Below are positions 34,208-41,051 of a stretch of DNA of 41,051 nucleotides, one piece after another. The position numbers were made by a program, and so were the translations under genes. Each line of letters starts with the position of its first letter. Position 1 is the stretch's first letter. The notes under the pieces are model-generated. The model had not been told where the DNA came from and searched no databases. It saw nothing but the letters and a program-made list of their open reading frames with translations. The stretch comes from Erythrobacter sp. (GTDB lineage: Bacteria > Pseudomonadota > Alphaproteobacteria > Sphingomonadales > Sphingomonadaceae), in NCBI GenBank assembly GCA_030065195.1, contig JASJDE010000013.1, positions 1 through 41,051 on the forward strand. The letters are read 5' to 3'.

Positions 34208-35272
34208 CTATCGTCCGATCAGCTTCTGCGCCATTCGGTCGGCTACGACGTCGGGCGAGGTTTTGCTGACGTCGCTCTCCTGCCAGATCTCTTCGAGCCT
34301 GCCCGGAATCTGCGCGAGCCGCTTGCGCACTTCGTTGATATCGCCGGGCGTCCCGTCGCGACGAGCAAGATACTCGGTCGCGACCGAGATAATGCCGCCC
34401 GCATTGATCACATAGTCCGGTGCGAACAGGATCCCGCGTTCGAACAACAGCTGGCCATGGTGGGCGCGGGCAAGCTGGTTGTTTGCGCCGCCCGCTACGA
34501 TCGGAGTATCGAGCCGTGCAATACCTTCCTCGTCGAGGATCGCTCCAAGCGCGTTGGGGCTGAACACGTCGCATGCGACGCTCATGATCGCATCGGCGTC
34601 AACCGCCTTGCCGCCGAGTTCCGCAGCCAATGCCTCGGCACGGTCAGCATGAATATCAGCCAGTGTCAGCTTCGCACCATCCTTGGCCAACAGCCGTGCA
34701 ACGCCGCCACCGACGCTGCCCGTGCCCTGCACCGCGACGTGGACATCGGCGACGCTATCCTTGCCCAGTTTGTGACGCACCGCCGCCTTGATCCCGTGGT
34801 AGATGCCGATGGCCGTGAACGGACCGGGATCGCCCCCGGCGGCGTCTTCACCGTCTGCCGGCAGGCCGGAGACATGCGCCGTTCGGCTCGCCAAGGCGAC
34901 CATGTCGGCTTCGCTCATGCCGACATCCTCGGCCGTGACGTAGCGACCGCCAAGCGCCTCGACTGCATCGCCGAATGCCGCGAGCATTTCGGGTGTCTTG
35001 GTCTTGGCTTTGTCGGCGAGGATCACAGCCTTGCCGCCGCCCATCGGCAATCCTGCCATGGCGTTTTTGTAACTCATGCCGCGCGATAGGCGCAGAGCGT
35101 CCCGCAATCCGTCCTTGGGATTGGGATAGTGCCAGAAGCGCGTGCCACCGGCGCCCGGGCCGAGATGCGACGAATGAACGGCGATAATCGCTGTCAGCCC
35201 GCTTGCGCGATCATGCACGAAATGCACCATCTCATGCTCGTCGAAGTCGGGCTCGGTCCAGAATGCGGTCAT
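34208..35272 (-). CDS. Leu/Phe/Val-type amino acid dehydrogenase
   Basis: 354 residues of the ELFV dehydrogenase family, in the short leucine/valine dehydrogenase subgroup. The catalytic region is GLPMGGGKAVI with the active-site Lys, and the Rossmann motif is VQGTGSVGGGVARLL near residues 182-196. The reaction is NAD-dependent oxidative deamination of a branched-chain or related amino acid. Leucine dehydrogenase is the likeliest reading, but substrate specificity cannot be fixed by eye. It lies 95 nt upstream of ccmC on the same strand, and may be a separate unit. Confidence 0.88.
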   Translation of the reverse strand: MTAFWTEPDFDEHEMVHFVHDRASGLTAIIAVHSSHLGPGAGGTRFWHYPNPKDGLRDALRLSRGMSYKNAMAGLPMGGGKAVILADKAKTKTPEMLAAFGDAVEALGGRYVTAEDVGMSEADMVALASRTAHVSGLPADGEDAAGGDPGPFTAIGIYHGIKAAVRHKLGKDSVADVHVAVQGTGSVGGGVARLLAKDGAKLTLADIHADRAEALAAELGGKAVDADAIMSVACDVFSPNALGAILDEEGIARLDTPIVAGGANNQLARAHHGQLLFERGILFAPDYVINAGGIISVATEYLARRDGTPGDINEVRKRLAQIPGRLEEIWQESDVSKTSPDVVADRMAQKLIGR

Positions 35273-35336
35273 ACGACAAACGCCTCACAATTACAGCGGC
35301 GCGACCGACAGGACCGTCTGGATTGCTTGGGGAAAA

Positions 35337-35414
35337 TGGGGCGATCGAGGGGTCTCGAACCCCCGACCTCCGGTACCACAAACCGGCGCTCTAACCAACT
35401 GAGCTACGATCGCC
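35337..35414 (-). tRNA. tRNA-His (GTG anticodon)
   Basis: On the minus strand the 7-bp acceptor GCGATCG/CGATCGC carries the extra G-1 opposite C73 that identifies tRNA-His. The anticodon stem CCGGT/ACCGG closes the loop TTGTGGT, giving anticodon GTG. The T-arm is GGGGGTTCGAGACCC, and CCA is encoded (35337-35339). It stands alone between the dehydrogenase and the divergent prolyl-hydroxylase-like gene. The following 35415-35643 shows no gene. Confidence 0.95.
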
Positions 35415-35643
35415 ACACGCCCCATCCCAGCGCAACCGTCAGGTCACAACCAAGTCCGCGCAAGGGGGGCGGTTTACGCTTGAAAAAGCCTCGGTCAAGA
35501 GCGCTCTCTCGCGGCGCGAGCCTGTTGCACAAAGCGCCTTTCAAGGGAAGCGAAAACTGCTTGAGATTGGTCTGCGCGCAAGATTGTTTCATGCGGCCCA
35601 ATGGTGGGTTGCACCGCCGCAGTGCGCTCGTATCTTCGGGAAT

Positions 35644-36279
35644 ATGGCGGCACCAGGCGATTCTTCTGCCGATTTTCTGCTGATGCACAGCCAAATCCAG
35701 CGCGTGCCAACGCCAAAGATCGAACTGTTCCAGTTGAAGCGGTTCGTCGATCCGGAATTGCAGGCCGAGCTCGTTCGTCTGATCGACAAGGATCGCAGAC
35801 CATCGACCGTCGCCGATCCCAATGGAGACGATTATTTTCGCACCAGCGAGACCTGCGATCTGGATGCAACGGAAGCCGCAGTGATCGAGCTCGAAGCGGC
35901 CCTGCGGGAATTGAATGGGATCGATCCCGCCTACGGCGAGCCGCTTCAGGGCCAACGATATGCGGAGGGACAGGAGTTCAAACCCCACACGGATTATTTC
36001 ACCCCTGGGGGCCCCGATTATGAAAAGTATTGCTCTGTCGCTGGCCAACGCACCTGGACCTTCATGATCTATCTGAATGAAGTCGAGTCCGGCGGCGCGA
36101 CCCGTTTCAAGGCGGTCGGCAAAACTTTCCAGCCCGAAGCAGGAAAACTGCTTTGTTGGAACAATCGTCGACCCGATGGGAGCGTGAACCCAGCAACGCT
36201 TCACCACGGAATGAAAGTGCGCAAGGGGATGAAATACGTCATAACCAAATGGTATCGCGAGAGGCCATGGGGTTGGTGA
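35644..36279 (+). CDS. 2OG-Fe(II) oxygenase, prolyl 4-hydroxylase-like
   Basis: 211 residues from ATG 35644. A TTG 60 nt upstream gives a longer, non-homologous N-terminus. The double-stranded beta-helix shows the iron triad H115-x-D117 (FKPHTDYF) and H187 (TLHHGM), with 2-oxoglutarate-binding K197 (KGMKYVITKW). FRTSET and GQRYAEGQEF are P4H-family blocks. It hydroxylates prolyl residues or related substrates, and the target is unknown. It is likely followed in an operon by the small membrane protein (stop/start overlap) and the MOSC gene. Confidence 0.88.
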   Translation: MAAPGDSSADFLLMHSQIQRVPTPKIELFQLKRFVDPELQAELVRLIDKDRRPSTVADPNGDDYFRTSETCDLDATEAAVIELEAALRELNGIDPAYGEPLQGQRYAEGQEFKPHTDYFTPGGPDYEKYCSVAGQRTWTFMIYLNEVESGGATRFKAVGKTFQPEAGKLLCWNNRRPDGSVNPATLHHGMKVRKGMKYVITKWYRERPWGW

Positions 36280-36596
36280 TACGGACGCGCCTGATCGGCT
36301 TCCTCGGTGTGGCCCTGCTGTTCATTGGTTTGCCATTCGCCATGGGGATATGGATCAATCTCACATGGGTCAGTGACCCGCATGGCGTGGTCGATTCGGC
36401 GCGTCTTGCGAACTCCGCCCAATCGAGTGACATGATCGCGCTGCCTTGGGGCGGCTTCGTTGCGAATACTGACCTCGAGGGCGCGATAGAGGTGACATGT
36501 CGCGACGGAACCGTGACCACGGACGGCTATGTCTCACGCTACTCAGGTCAAAGCTACGTTGTGACGCAGGATTGCCAGCTTGAGTGGAGCGGATGA
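36276..36596 (+). CDS. Small membrane-anchored protein, unknown function
   Basis: 106 residues from GTG 36276, which overlaps the preceding stop as GTGA with AGAGG upstream. ATG 36267 would add three residues but leaves almost no room for that ribosome-binding site. A membrane helix (GFLGVALLFIGLPFAMGIWINL) precedes a small extracytoplasmic domain with two cysteines (VTCRDG and TQDCQLEW), likely disulfide-bonded. The family is not recognised. Its TGA overlaps the MOSC ATG. Confidence 0.65.
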   Translation: MIRTRLIGFLGVALLFIGLPFAMGIWINLTWVSDPHGVVDSARLANSAQSSDMIALPWGGFVANTDLEGAIEVTCRDGTVTTDGYVSRYSGQSYVVTQDCQLEWSG

Positions 36597-37138
36597 ACGC
36601 GCCTCGATTTGTCCTGTCGGTCCATCGTGACCACGAGCACCGCTTTTCCAAGCGACCCGCCAGGCGGCTTCGGATCATTCAAGGGATTGGCGTTGAGGGC
36701 GATGCGCATGCAGGCGAAAAGGTCCAGCATCTGAGCCGCGTGCGCGCCGATCCGAACCAGCCAAACCTGCGACAAGTCCATTTGATGCATGCCGAACTGT
36801 TCGATGAGCTTGCTGCGAGTGGTTTTGTTGTAAAGCCCGGAAATCTTGGCGAAAACATCACCACGAGCGGGATCGACCTACTGGGACTTGGGCGCGACAC
36901 ATTGCTTCGGATCGGCCCCGACGTGGTCCTGAAGGTGACCGGGCTGCGCAATCCGTGCAGGCAGATCGAAGCCTTTGCTCCCGGGCTGCTCAAAGAGGTC
37001 GCGATCAAGACGGAGCACGGGATTGTTCGCAAGGCGGGCATCATGACGATAGCGGTTGCTGGCGGTCATGTCGCTCCGGGCGACGCAATCGCAATAGAGC
37101 CGCCCAAAGGTCCCCATATTCCGTTGGAGCGGGTCTGA
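36593..37138 (+). CDS. MOSC domain protein
   Basis: 181 residues from ATG 36593, overlapping the previous stop (ATGA). The MOSC-domain marks are IGVEGDAHAG, GNLGENITTSGIDLLGLG and GLRNPCRQIEAF, with the conserved Cys122. MOSC domains handle molybdenum-cofactor-bound sulfur or bind metal-sulfur species, and stand-alone bacterial forms (YiiM-like) detoxify N-hydroxylated compounds or act in sulfur transfer. The specific role is unknown. Confidence 0.9.
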   Translation: MNAPRFVLSVHRDHEHRFSKRPARRLRIIQGIGVEGDAHAGEKVQHLSRVRADPNQPNLRQVHLMHAELFDELAASGFVVKPGNLGENITTSGIDLLGLGRDTLLRIGPDVVLKVTGLRNPCRQIEAFAPGLLKEVAIKTEHGIVRKAGIMTIAVAGGHVAPGDAIAIEPPKGPHIPLERV

Positions 37139-37141
37139 ACG

Positions 37142-37168
37142 AAAAAGGGCGGCCCGTCGGACCGCCCT
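37142..37168 (-). terminator. Intrinsic terminator of rpmE
   Basis: On the minus strand a 7-bp GC-rich stem (AGGGCGG/CCGCCCT) with a 9-nt loop is followed directly by TTTTT (37142-37146). It sits 25 bp after the rpmE stop. Because the MOSC gene ends at 37138 on the other strand, the hairpin may serve both, though the plus-strand side lacks a good T-run. Confidence 0.8.
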
Positions 37169-37192
37169 CTTCGGATCGCATCGACTTCGCGA

Positions 37193-37417
37193 CTACTTCT
37201 TCAGCGAAAGTCCACCGAAGCGCTTGTTGAACGCAGCAACGCGGCCGCCTTCTTGCACCTGGCGATTGCCGCCCGTCCAGGCTGGGTGGCTGGTCGGATC
37301 GATGTCGAGCGCGAGCGTGTCGCCTTCGCTGCCCCAAGTGGAGCGCGTCTGAAACTCAGTGCCATCGGTCATCTTGACCGTGATGGTGTGATAATCGGGA
37401 TGCCCTTCGGCTTTCAT
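37193..37417 (-). CDS. rpmE: 50S ribosomal protein L31
   Basis: 74 residues from ATG 37417 (AAGGA upstream). It opens [19 protein letters not shown] and contains [19 protein letters not shown] and [10 protein letters not shown]. No cysteine is present, so it is the zinc-free form of L31, as usual in alphaproteobacteria. The spacer 37418-37628 upstream holds its promoter but no recognisable gene. Confidence 0.96.
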   Translation of the reverse strand: MKAEGHPDYHTITVKMTDGTEFQTRSTWGSEGDTLALDIDPTSHPAWTGGNRQVQEGGRVAAFNKRFGGLSLKK

Positions 37418-37628
37418 CGTTCTTGTCCTTGCTAGCTGAGGCCCGGTACCGACCGGACGAGCTGTTTGCGGGAAAGCGGCGCGCTTAGTTGGGTTTGTCA
37501 TAAATGGCAACCCCAACCAGCGAGTCCTTGTGTTCCGAACCCCCAATCCGGGGTGCGATATCCTGGCGCCCTCGGCGCTAAGAAAGAACAGCGGCGGGGA
37601 CGGTCATCCGGACGGGTGAGCGGAAACC

Positions 37629-37656
37629 AAAAGCCGGAAGGCTTCAGCCTTCCGGC
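37629..37656 (-). terminator. Intrinsic terminator overlapping the fabZ stop
   Basis: A perfect 10-bp stem (37633-37642 with 37647-37656), a 4-nt loop and a TTTT run (37629-37632) on the minus strand. The upstream arm is the fabZ coding end (the Pro-Glu-Gly codons) and the TGA stop lies in the loop. Confidence 0.85.
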
Positions 37657-38123
37657 GGGTCGGCTATCATCGCAGTGAATTCGGTCTCGCAGGTCGTCTT
37701 GCCTTCGACGCTGGCCTTGCCCTTGAATTTGTAGATCGTGCGGCGTTGCTGGAGAAATTCGACTTCGAGATCGAGCAGGCAACCCGGGGTGACCGGCGCG
37801 CGGAACTTGGCTCCGTCGATCCCCATGAAGATGACCAGCTTGCCCGTGCCTGCCAATTCGAGTGTTTCGATCCCGAGGATTGCGGCGGCCTGTGCAAGCG
37901 CCTCTATCTGCAGCACGCCCGGCATGATCGGGGCACCCGGGAAATGCCCCTGGAAGAATTCCTCGTTCATGCTCACGGCCTTCACCGCATGGATGCGCTC
38001 GCCAAGGTGAAGCTCCTTCACCCGGTCGACCAACAACAGCGGATAGCGATGCGGCAGCGCCTTGAGGATCTTGTGGATGTCGTAATCCACGATCGGCTCC
38101 TTGGTGCCGGTTTCGTCGCTCAT
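37644..38123 (-). CDS. fabZ: (3R)-hydroxyacyl-ACP dehydratase FabZ
   Basis: 159 residues of the hot-dog fold. The catalytic His60 is in [20 protein letters not shown], with Glu74. It dehydrates beta-hydroxyacyl-ACP in fatty acid synthesis. In this cluster it is downstream of skp and bamA (27 nt after skp), the classic envelope-biogenesis order, but lpxD, which normally sits between skp and fabZ, is absent. Its stop codon is embedded in the terminator hairpin. Confidence 0.96.
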   Translation of the reverse strand: MSDETGTKEPIVDYDIHKILKALPHRYPLLLVDRVKELHLGERIHAVKAVSMNEEFFQGHFPGAPIMPGVLQIEALAQAAAILGIETLELAGTGKLVIFMGIDGAKFRAPVTPGCLLDLEVEFLQQRRTIYKFKGKASVEGKTTCETEFTAMIADPPEG

Positions 38124-38150
38124 GGCCTGCCCTCGCTCACCTCAATCGAC

Positions 38151-38843
38151 TCAGCGACCCTGCGGCGCCTGCTGGTTGCCCTGCTGTTGTTGCTGCGCGG
38201 CCTGCTGGCGCTGTTGCAGGACCTGTGCGGCGACGAGCGTCTGCTGGATTTCCTGAAACAGCTGCACGCCCTGGCGCGACGGCTGCCAACCGGCCGGCGG
38301 AACGATGCCCACCTGCGGAACCTTGGCGTTCAGCGACGTCGTGACTTGCTGCGTGATGTCGGCCGCAGGGGGCGCGTAAAGGACGGTATTGGGCGCCATC
38401 ACCATCTGGATCTGTTGCTGCGTCACCACCTCCTGGAGCGCTGCGGGGTACTGCTTCAGAATCTCTTCGATCGCGAAAATCCGACCGGCGTCGATCTGGT
38501 TGGTCAGCTGCTGGATCTCGGCCTCGACCGTCTGCAATTGGGTGAATTGCGGACTGGATTGGGCTGCCTGCAGCTCGGCATCGTTGACTTCGTTGTCGCC
38601 ATTTGTGTCGAAGCCCTGAAGGATCGTCTGACGTTCCTGGCCCTTGGTACGGCGCGTTTCAATCTGAGCGGAATAGGTGGTCGAAACCTGCTGATATGCG
38701 GTCTGCAACGCGCTGGTTCCGATGACTGCACGACCGATGTCGAGGGTGGCGATATTGCCCTGCACCTGGGCGGTCGCGGGCACAGCGGCCAGCGCACCGA
38801 GCGATAAGCTCGCAAGAGCAAGCGATTTGGCAAAGAGTTTCAT
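38151..38843 (-). CDS. skp: OmpH/Skp-family periplasmic chaperone with an EF-hand-like loop
   Basis: 230 residues: a signal peptide (to about residue 25, PATAQ), then a Skp-like N-terminal strand IATLDIGRAV and a long helical hairpin rich in Gln/Ala. At 79-90 is DTNGDNEVNDAE, a canonical calcium EF-hand loop pattern (D79, N81, D83, V86, E90). It lies inside the first arm helix, which is unusual for Skp. The C-terminus is a long Q-rich tail (QQRQQAAQQQQQG). It chaperones outer-membrane proteins to BamA. The start ATG overlaps the bamA TAA (TAATG). Confidence 0.85.
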   Translation of the reverse strand: MKLFAKSLALASLSLGALAAVPATAQVQGNIATLDIGRAVIGTSALQTAYQQVSTTYSAQIETRRTKGQERQTILQGFDTNGDNEVNDAELQAAQSSPQFTQLQTVEAEIQQLTNQIDAGRIFAIEEILKQYPAALQEVVTQQQIQMVMAPNTVLYAPPAADITQQVTTSLNAKVPQVGIVPPAGWQPSRQGVQLFQEIQQTLVAAQVLQQRQQAAQQQQQGNQQAPQGR

Positions 38844-41051
38844 TAGAACTGGGTTCCTACGTTGAACGTGAAGGTTTTATCATCATCGCCTTCGACCTTG
38901 CGGATCGTCTGGGCGAAATCGATACGGAACGGCCCGAATGGCGAGTTCCAGTTTACGCCGATTCCGGCGGTAATGCGTGGTGAGGGCGAATCGCCGACAA
39001 ATATCTCTTGGAACGGAGCGGCAATCTGCTGACCGAACGGCACGTTTGGCGCATCGGCGGTGCCAGGATCGGTCGTTGTCAAAGTGCTATCGTCGGGATC
39101 GATGAAGAGCAGGTTCCCGTCTGTGTCGGTAAACTGCTGGAAGATCCCGTCCGGGAACGGTGCACTCTGCAGCACCGGCTCGGTAACGCCCCACAGCGCG
39201 CCGACATCGACCCATATCGATGGACGGAGGCCAAGCTCGCGTGCACCCGTGCCAAGCGGAATCTCCAGCTCGGCGCGAGCGAGGTAGTAGTTGCGACCGC
39301 CAATCGCGTCGTCGACGACGTTCTGCCGATCGGTGACCACGAGTGGGTTGTCCGGGTTATCCGGATCGGGGATGATCCGTTGCCGCAAAACGCGCGGCCC
39401 GACGCCGCGAATATCGAAGCCTCGAAACTGCGGCTCGCCGAGGAAGAAACGGTCGGTGAGAAGGATATCTTCAACTCCTTCGCCCGCGCGCTCCTGCAAC
39501 GAGAAGATCGTCCCGCCTTCGGCAAGGACCGAGAAAATGAAACCGCTGTTCGCAACATTCCAGAATTGCTGCGCCCGGCCGCGGAAACGCAGGTAGCGCA
39601 CATCGCCACCCAGGCCGGCAAACTCACCGCTCAACGAAACCGTCCGACCTCGCGTGGGACGCAAGCGGGAATTAAGCGAGTTGTAGTTGAGGCTCAGCCC
39701 CACGATCGAACTCAATCTTTCACCAAGCGCATCGCAGAGAAACCGGCCGGCCTGGAGCGGGTCGCACTCGGTCGTGCCGTCGCCATCGATGTCGCGGAAG
39801 AAGAGGTTTTCGTCGAGGCTCACATCGTCGTAGTTGAGCGTGTAGCTCCCGACGAGCGACATGAACTCGGTCAGTGGCACGCCCACGCGGATACCGAAGC
39901 CAGTCGTCGCCTGCTCGAAAGTGTTGTTGCGATCCCCGCCGAAGCGGTTGAAGCTGTTGAAATCCCGGCGATAAATATCGACACCGGCCGAGATATTCCG
40001 GTCGAACACATAGGGTTCGGTGAAGCTAATTTGAGCCGATCGCGAGAATTGCGACCAGTTGACACTAAGCCCGATCGTCTGGCCTCGGCCGCGGAAGTTT
40101 CGCTGGCGGATACTGCCCGCAAGGATGAACTGCTCGATCGATGAAAACCCGGCCGAGAACTGTAATTCGCCGGTCGGTTGCTCTTCGACATTCGCTTCGA
40201 GCACGATCCGATCGGGGGCGCTCCCTTCGACCTGGTTGACCTCGAAATTTTCCTGGAAGTATCCCAGCGAATTGATGCGGGCGGTCGTCCGCTGCACACC
40301 CAACGAGTTGAACGCATCGCCTTCGGACAGGCGGAATTCGCGACGGACCACCTTATCCTGCGTCAACGTGTTGCCGTTGACATCGACGCGCTCGACGTAA
40401 ACGCGAGGAGCCTGGCGAAGGATGAACGTGATATCCATCGTCAGGTCGTCTTTGTTGCGGCTGAAACGCGGCTGCACATCGGCAAATGCGTAGCCGAACC
40501 GGCCCGCGAGTTCGGTCAATTGCTCGACGGTGTCCTCGACCGACTTGGCATCGTACCAATCGCCGGTGGCCATGGGCAGGTTGGCTCCCAGCGCATCGCT
40601 GTCGAAGTCGCGCAACTGGCTGTCGACCACGACATCACCGAATTTGTAGCGCTCGCCTTCCTCCACCACATAAGTGATGATGAAGTCTTTCTGATCCGGC
40701 GTAAGCTCGGCGACGGCCGAAACGACGCGGAAATCGGCGTAGCCTTCGGTCAGGTAGAACTGGCGCAGTTTCTGCTGGTCGAAGGCTAGGCGATCGGGGT
40801 CATAGCTGGTGTTTGAGCTGAAGAAGCGCGTCCAGCGCGCCTGCTTGGTGACCATTTCGCCACGCAGCTCACCATCGGAGAATTGCTCGTTGCCGATGAT
40901 GTTGATCTGGCGAACCTTGGACTTCGGCCCTTCGCTAATCTCGAAAACCACGTCGACGCGGTTCTGGGGCAGCTGGACCATCTTCGGTTCGACGGTCGCG
41001 GCAAAGCGCCCCTGACGCTTGTAAAGCTCGATAATGCGCGCAACGTCGGCG
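38843..41051 (-). CDS. bamA: Outer membrane assembly factor BamA (5' end beyond the window)
   Basis: About 736 C-terminal residues are inside the window. The reading frame stays open through 41051, so the start and first POTRA domains lie outside. The apparent ATG at 40981 is internal. Visible are POTRA repeats (such as VDVVFEISEGPKSKVRQINIIG and RVYVERVDVNGN) and a C-terminal 16-strand barrel ending KTFTFNVGTQF. BamA inserts beta-barrel proteins into the outer membrane. Extracellular loops are Asp-rich, including DIDGDG followed by two Cys (about 39740-39800). It is translationally coupled to skp. Confidence 0.95.
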   Translation of the reverse strand, partial: ADVARIIELYKRQGRFAATVEPKMVQLPQNRVDVVFEISEGPKSKVRQINIIGNEQFSDGELRGEMVTKQARWTRFFSSNTSYDPDRLAFDQQKLRQFYLTEGYADFRVVSAVAELTPDQKDFIITYVVEEGERYKFGDVVVDSQLRDFDSDALGANLPMATGDWYDAKSVEDTVEQLTELAGRFGYAFADVQPRFSRNKDDLTMDITFILRQAPRVYVERVDVNGNTLTQDKVVRREFRLSEGDAFNSLGVQRTTARINSLGYFQENFEVNQVEGSAPDRIVLEANVEEQPTGELQFSAGFSSIEQFILAGSIRQRNFRGRGQTIGLSVNWSQFSRSAQISFTEPYVFDRNISAGVDIYRRDFNSFNRFGGDRNNTFEQATTGFGIRVGVPLTEFMSLVGSYTLNYDDVSLDENLFFRDIDGDGTTECDPLQAGRFLCDALGERLSSIVGLSLNYNSLNSRLRPTRGRTVSLSGEFAGLGGDVRYLRFRGRAQQFWNVANSGFIFSVLAEGGTIFSLQERAGEGVEDILLTDRFFLGEPQFRGFDIRGVGPRVLRQRIIPDPDNPDNPLVVTDRQNVVDDAIGGRNYYLARAELEIPLGTGARELGLRPSIWVDVGALWGVTEPVLQSAPFPDGIFQQFTDTDGNLLFIDPDDSTLTTTDPGTADAPNVPFGQQIAAPFQEIFVGDSPSPRITAGIGVNWNSPFGPFRIDFAQTIRKVEGDDDKTFTFNVGTQF

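Noticed and set aside
39008-40144. 378-codon plus-strand open frame over bamA
   Set aside because: It lies opposite the BamA barrel; no homologous features.
40981-40981. ATG at 40981 as the start of bamA
   Set aside because: The frame upstream continues in POTRA-like sequence to the window edge, so the gene is truncated by the window.

Overview
The window looks like a chromosome segment from a GC-rich alphaproteobacterium. It is most likely a member of the Sphingomonadales, and the Erythrobacteraceae fit best, although that family placement rests on recalled protein style and not on a search. Supporting signs are a cysteine-free L31 of alphaproteobacterial type, an AspRS with the RDHGG signature, a sphingosine-1-phosphate-lyase-like enzyme, the gene order bamA-skp-fabZ, and frequent GTG/TTG starts with GTGA overlaps. 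Nearly everything is housekeeping. There is no prophage, CRISPR array, rRNA or classical insertion sequence.

Left part (1-9680): tRNA-Met, then a minus-strand lipid/wall cluster acpP-fabF-mltG followed by a 2H-phosphoesterase. Next come a Tat-type lipoprotein of the TIKI/TraB superfamily divergent from an HDAC-like amidohydrolase, a secreted helical/TPR-like protein, aspS, and divergent rnd.

Accessory stretch (9681-13139): a 403-bp unit fills the rnd-oxyR gap. It consists of a small GIY-YIG nuclease gene bracketed by inverted REP-like palindromes, and it is the best candidate here for an undescribed mobile system. OxyR, a 69-aa orphan, a spacer with a possible decayed gene, a lipoprotein-type MsrA and a 209-aa orphan follow. 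The two orphans are visibly AT-richer than their neighbours, so this looks like an insertion-prone oxidative-stress locus.

Middle (13155-26941): pgsA diverges from an LplT-like MFS transporter. Then come an 88-aa tail-anchored protein, an acetolactate-synthase-like ThDP enzyme with a TTG start, an EVE-domain protein, a GGDEF/EAL protein, the tightly coupled operon dapF-mtaB-ftsY-yciB, a lipoprotein, a small membrane protein, the S1P-lyase-like PLP enzyme and a convergent ThuA-like protein.

Right part (27059-41051): kup, then the overlapping cytochrome c maturation operon ccmC-D-E-F-G-H-I on the minus strand. Its 46-aa ccmD is easily missed. After that come a Leu/Glu-type amino-acid dehydrogenase, tRNA-His, a plus-strand trio (2OG-Fe(II) prolyl-hydroxylase-like, small membrane protein, MOSC protein), rpmE with a good terminator, and the envelope group fabZ-skp-bamA on the minus strand. 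bamA runs off the right edge. The fabZ terminator is built partly from its own last codons, and Skp carries an EF-hand loop.
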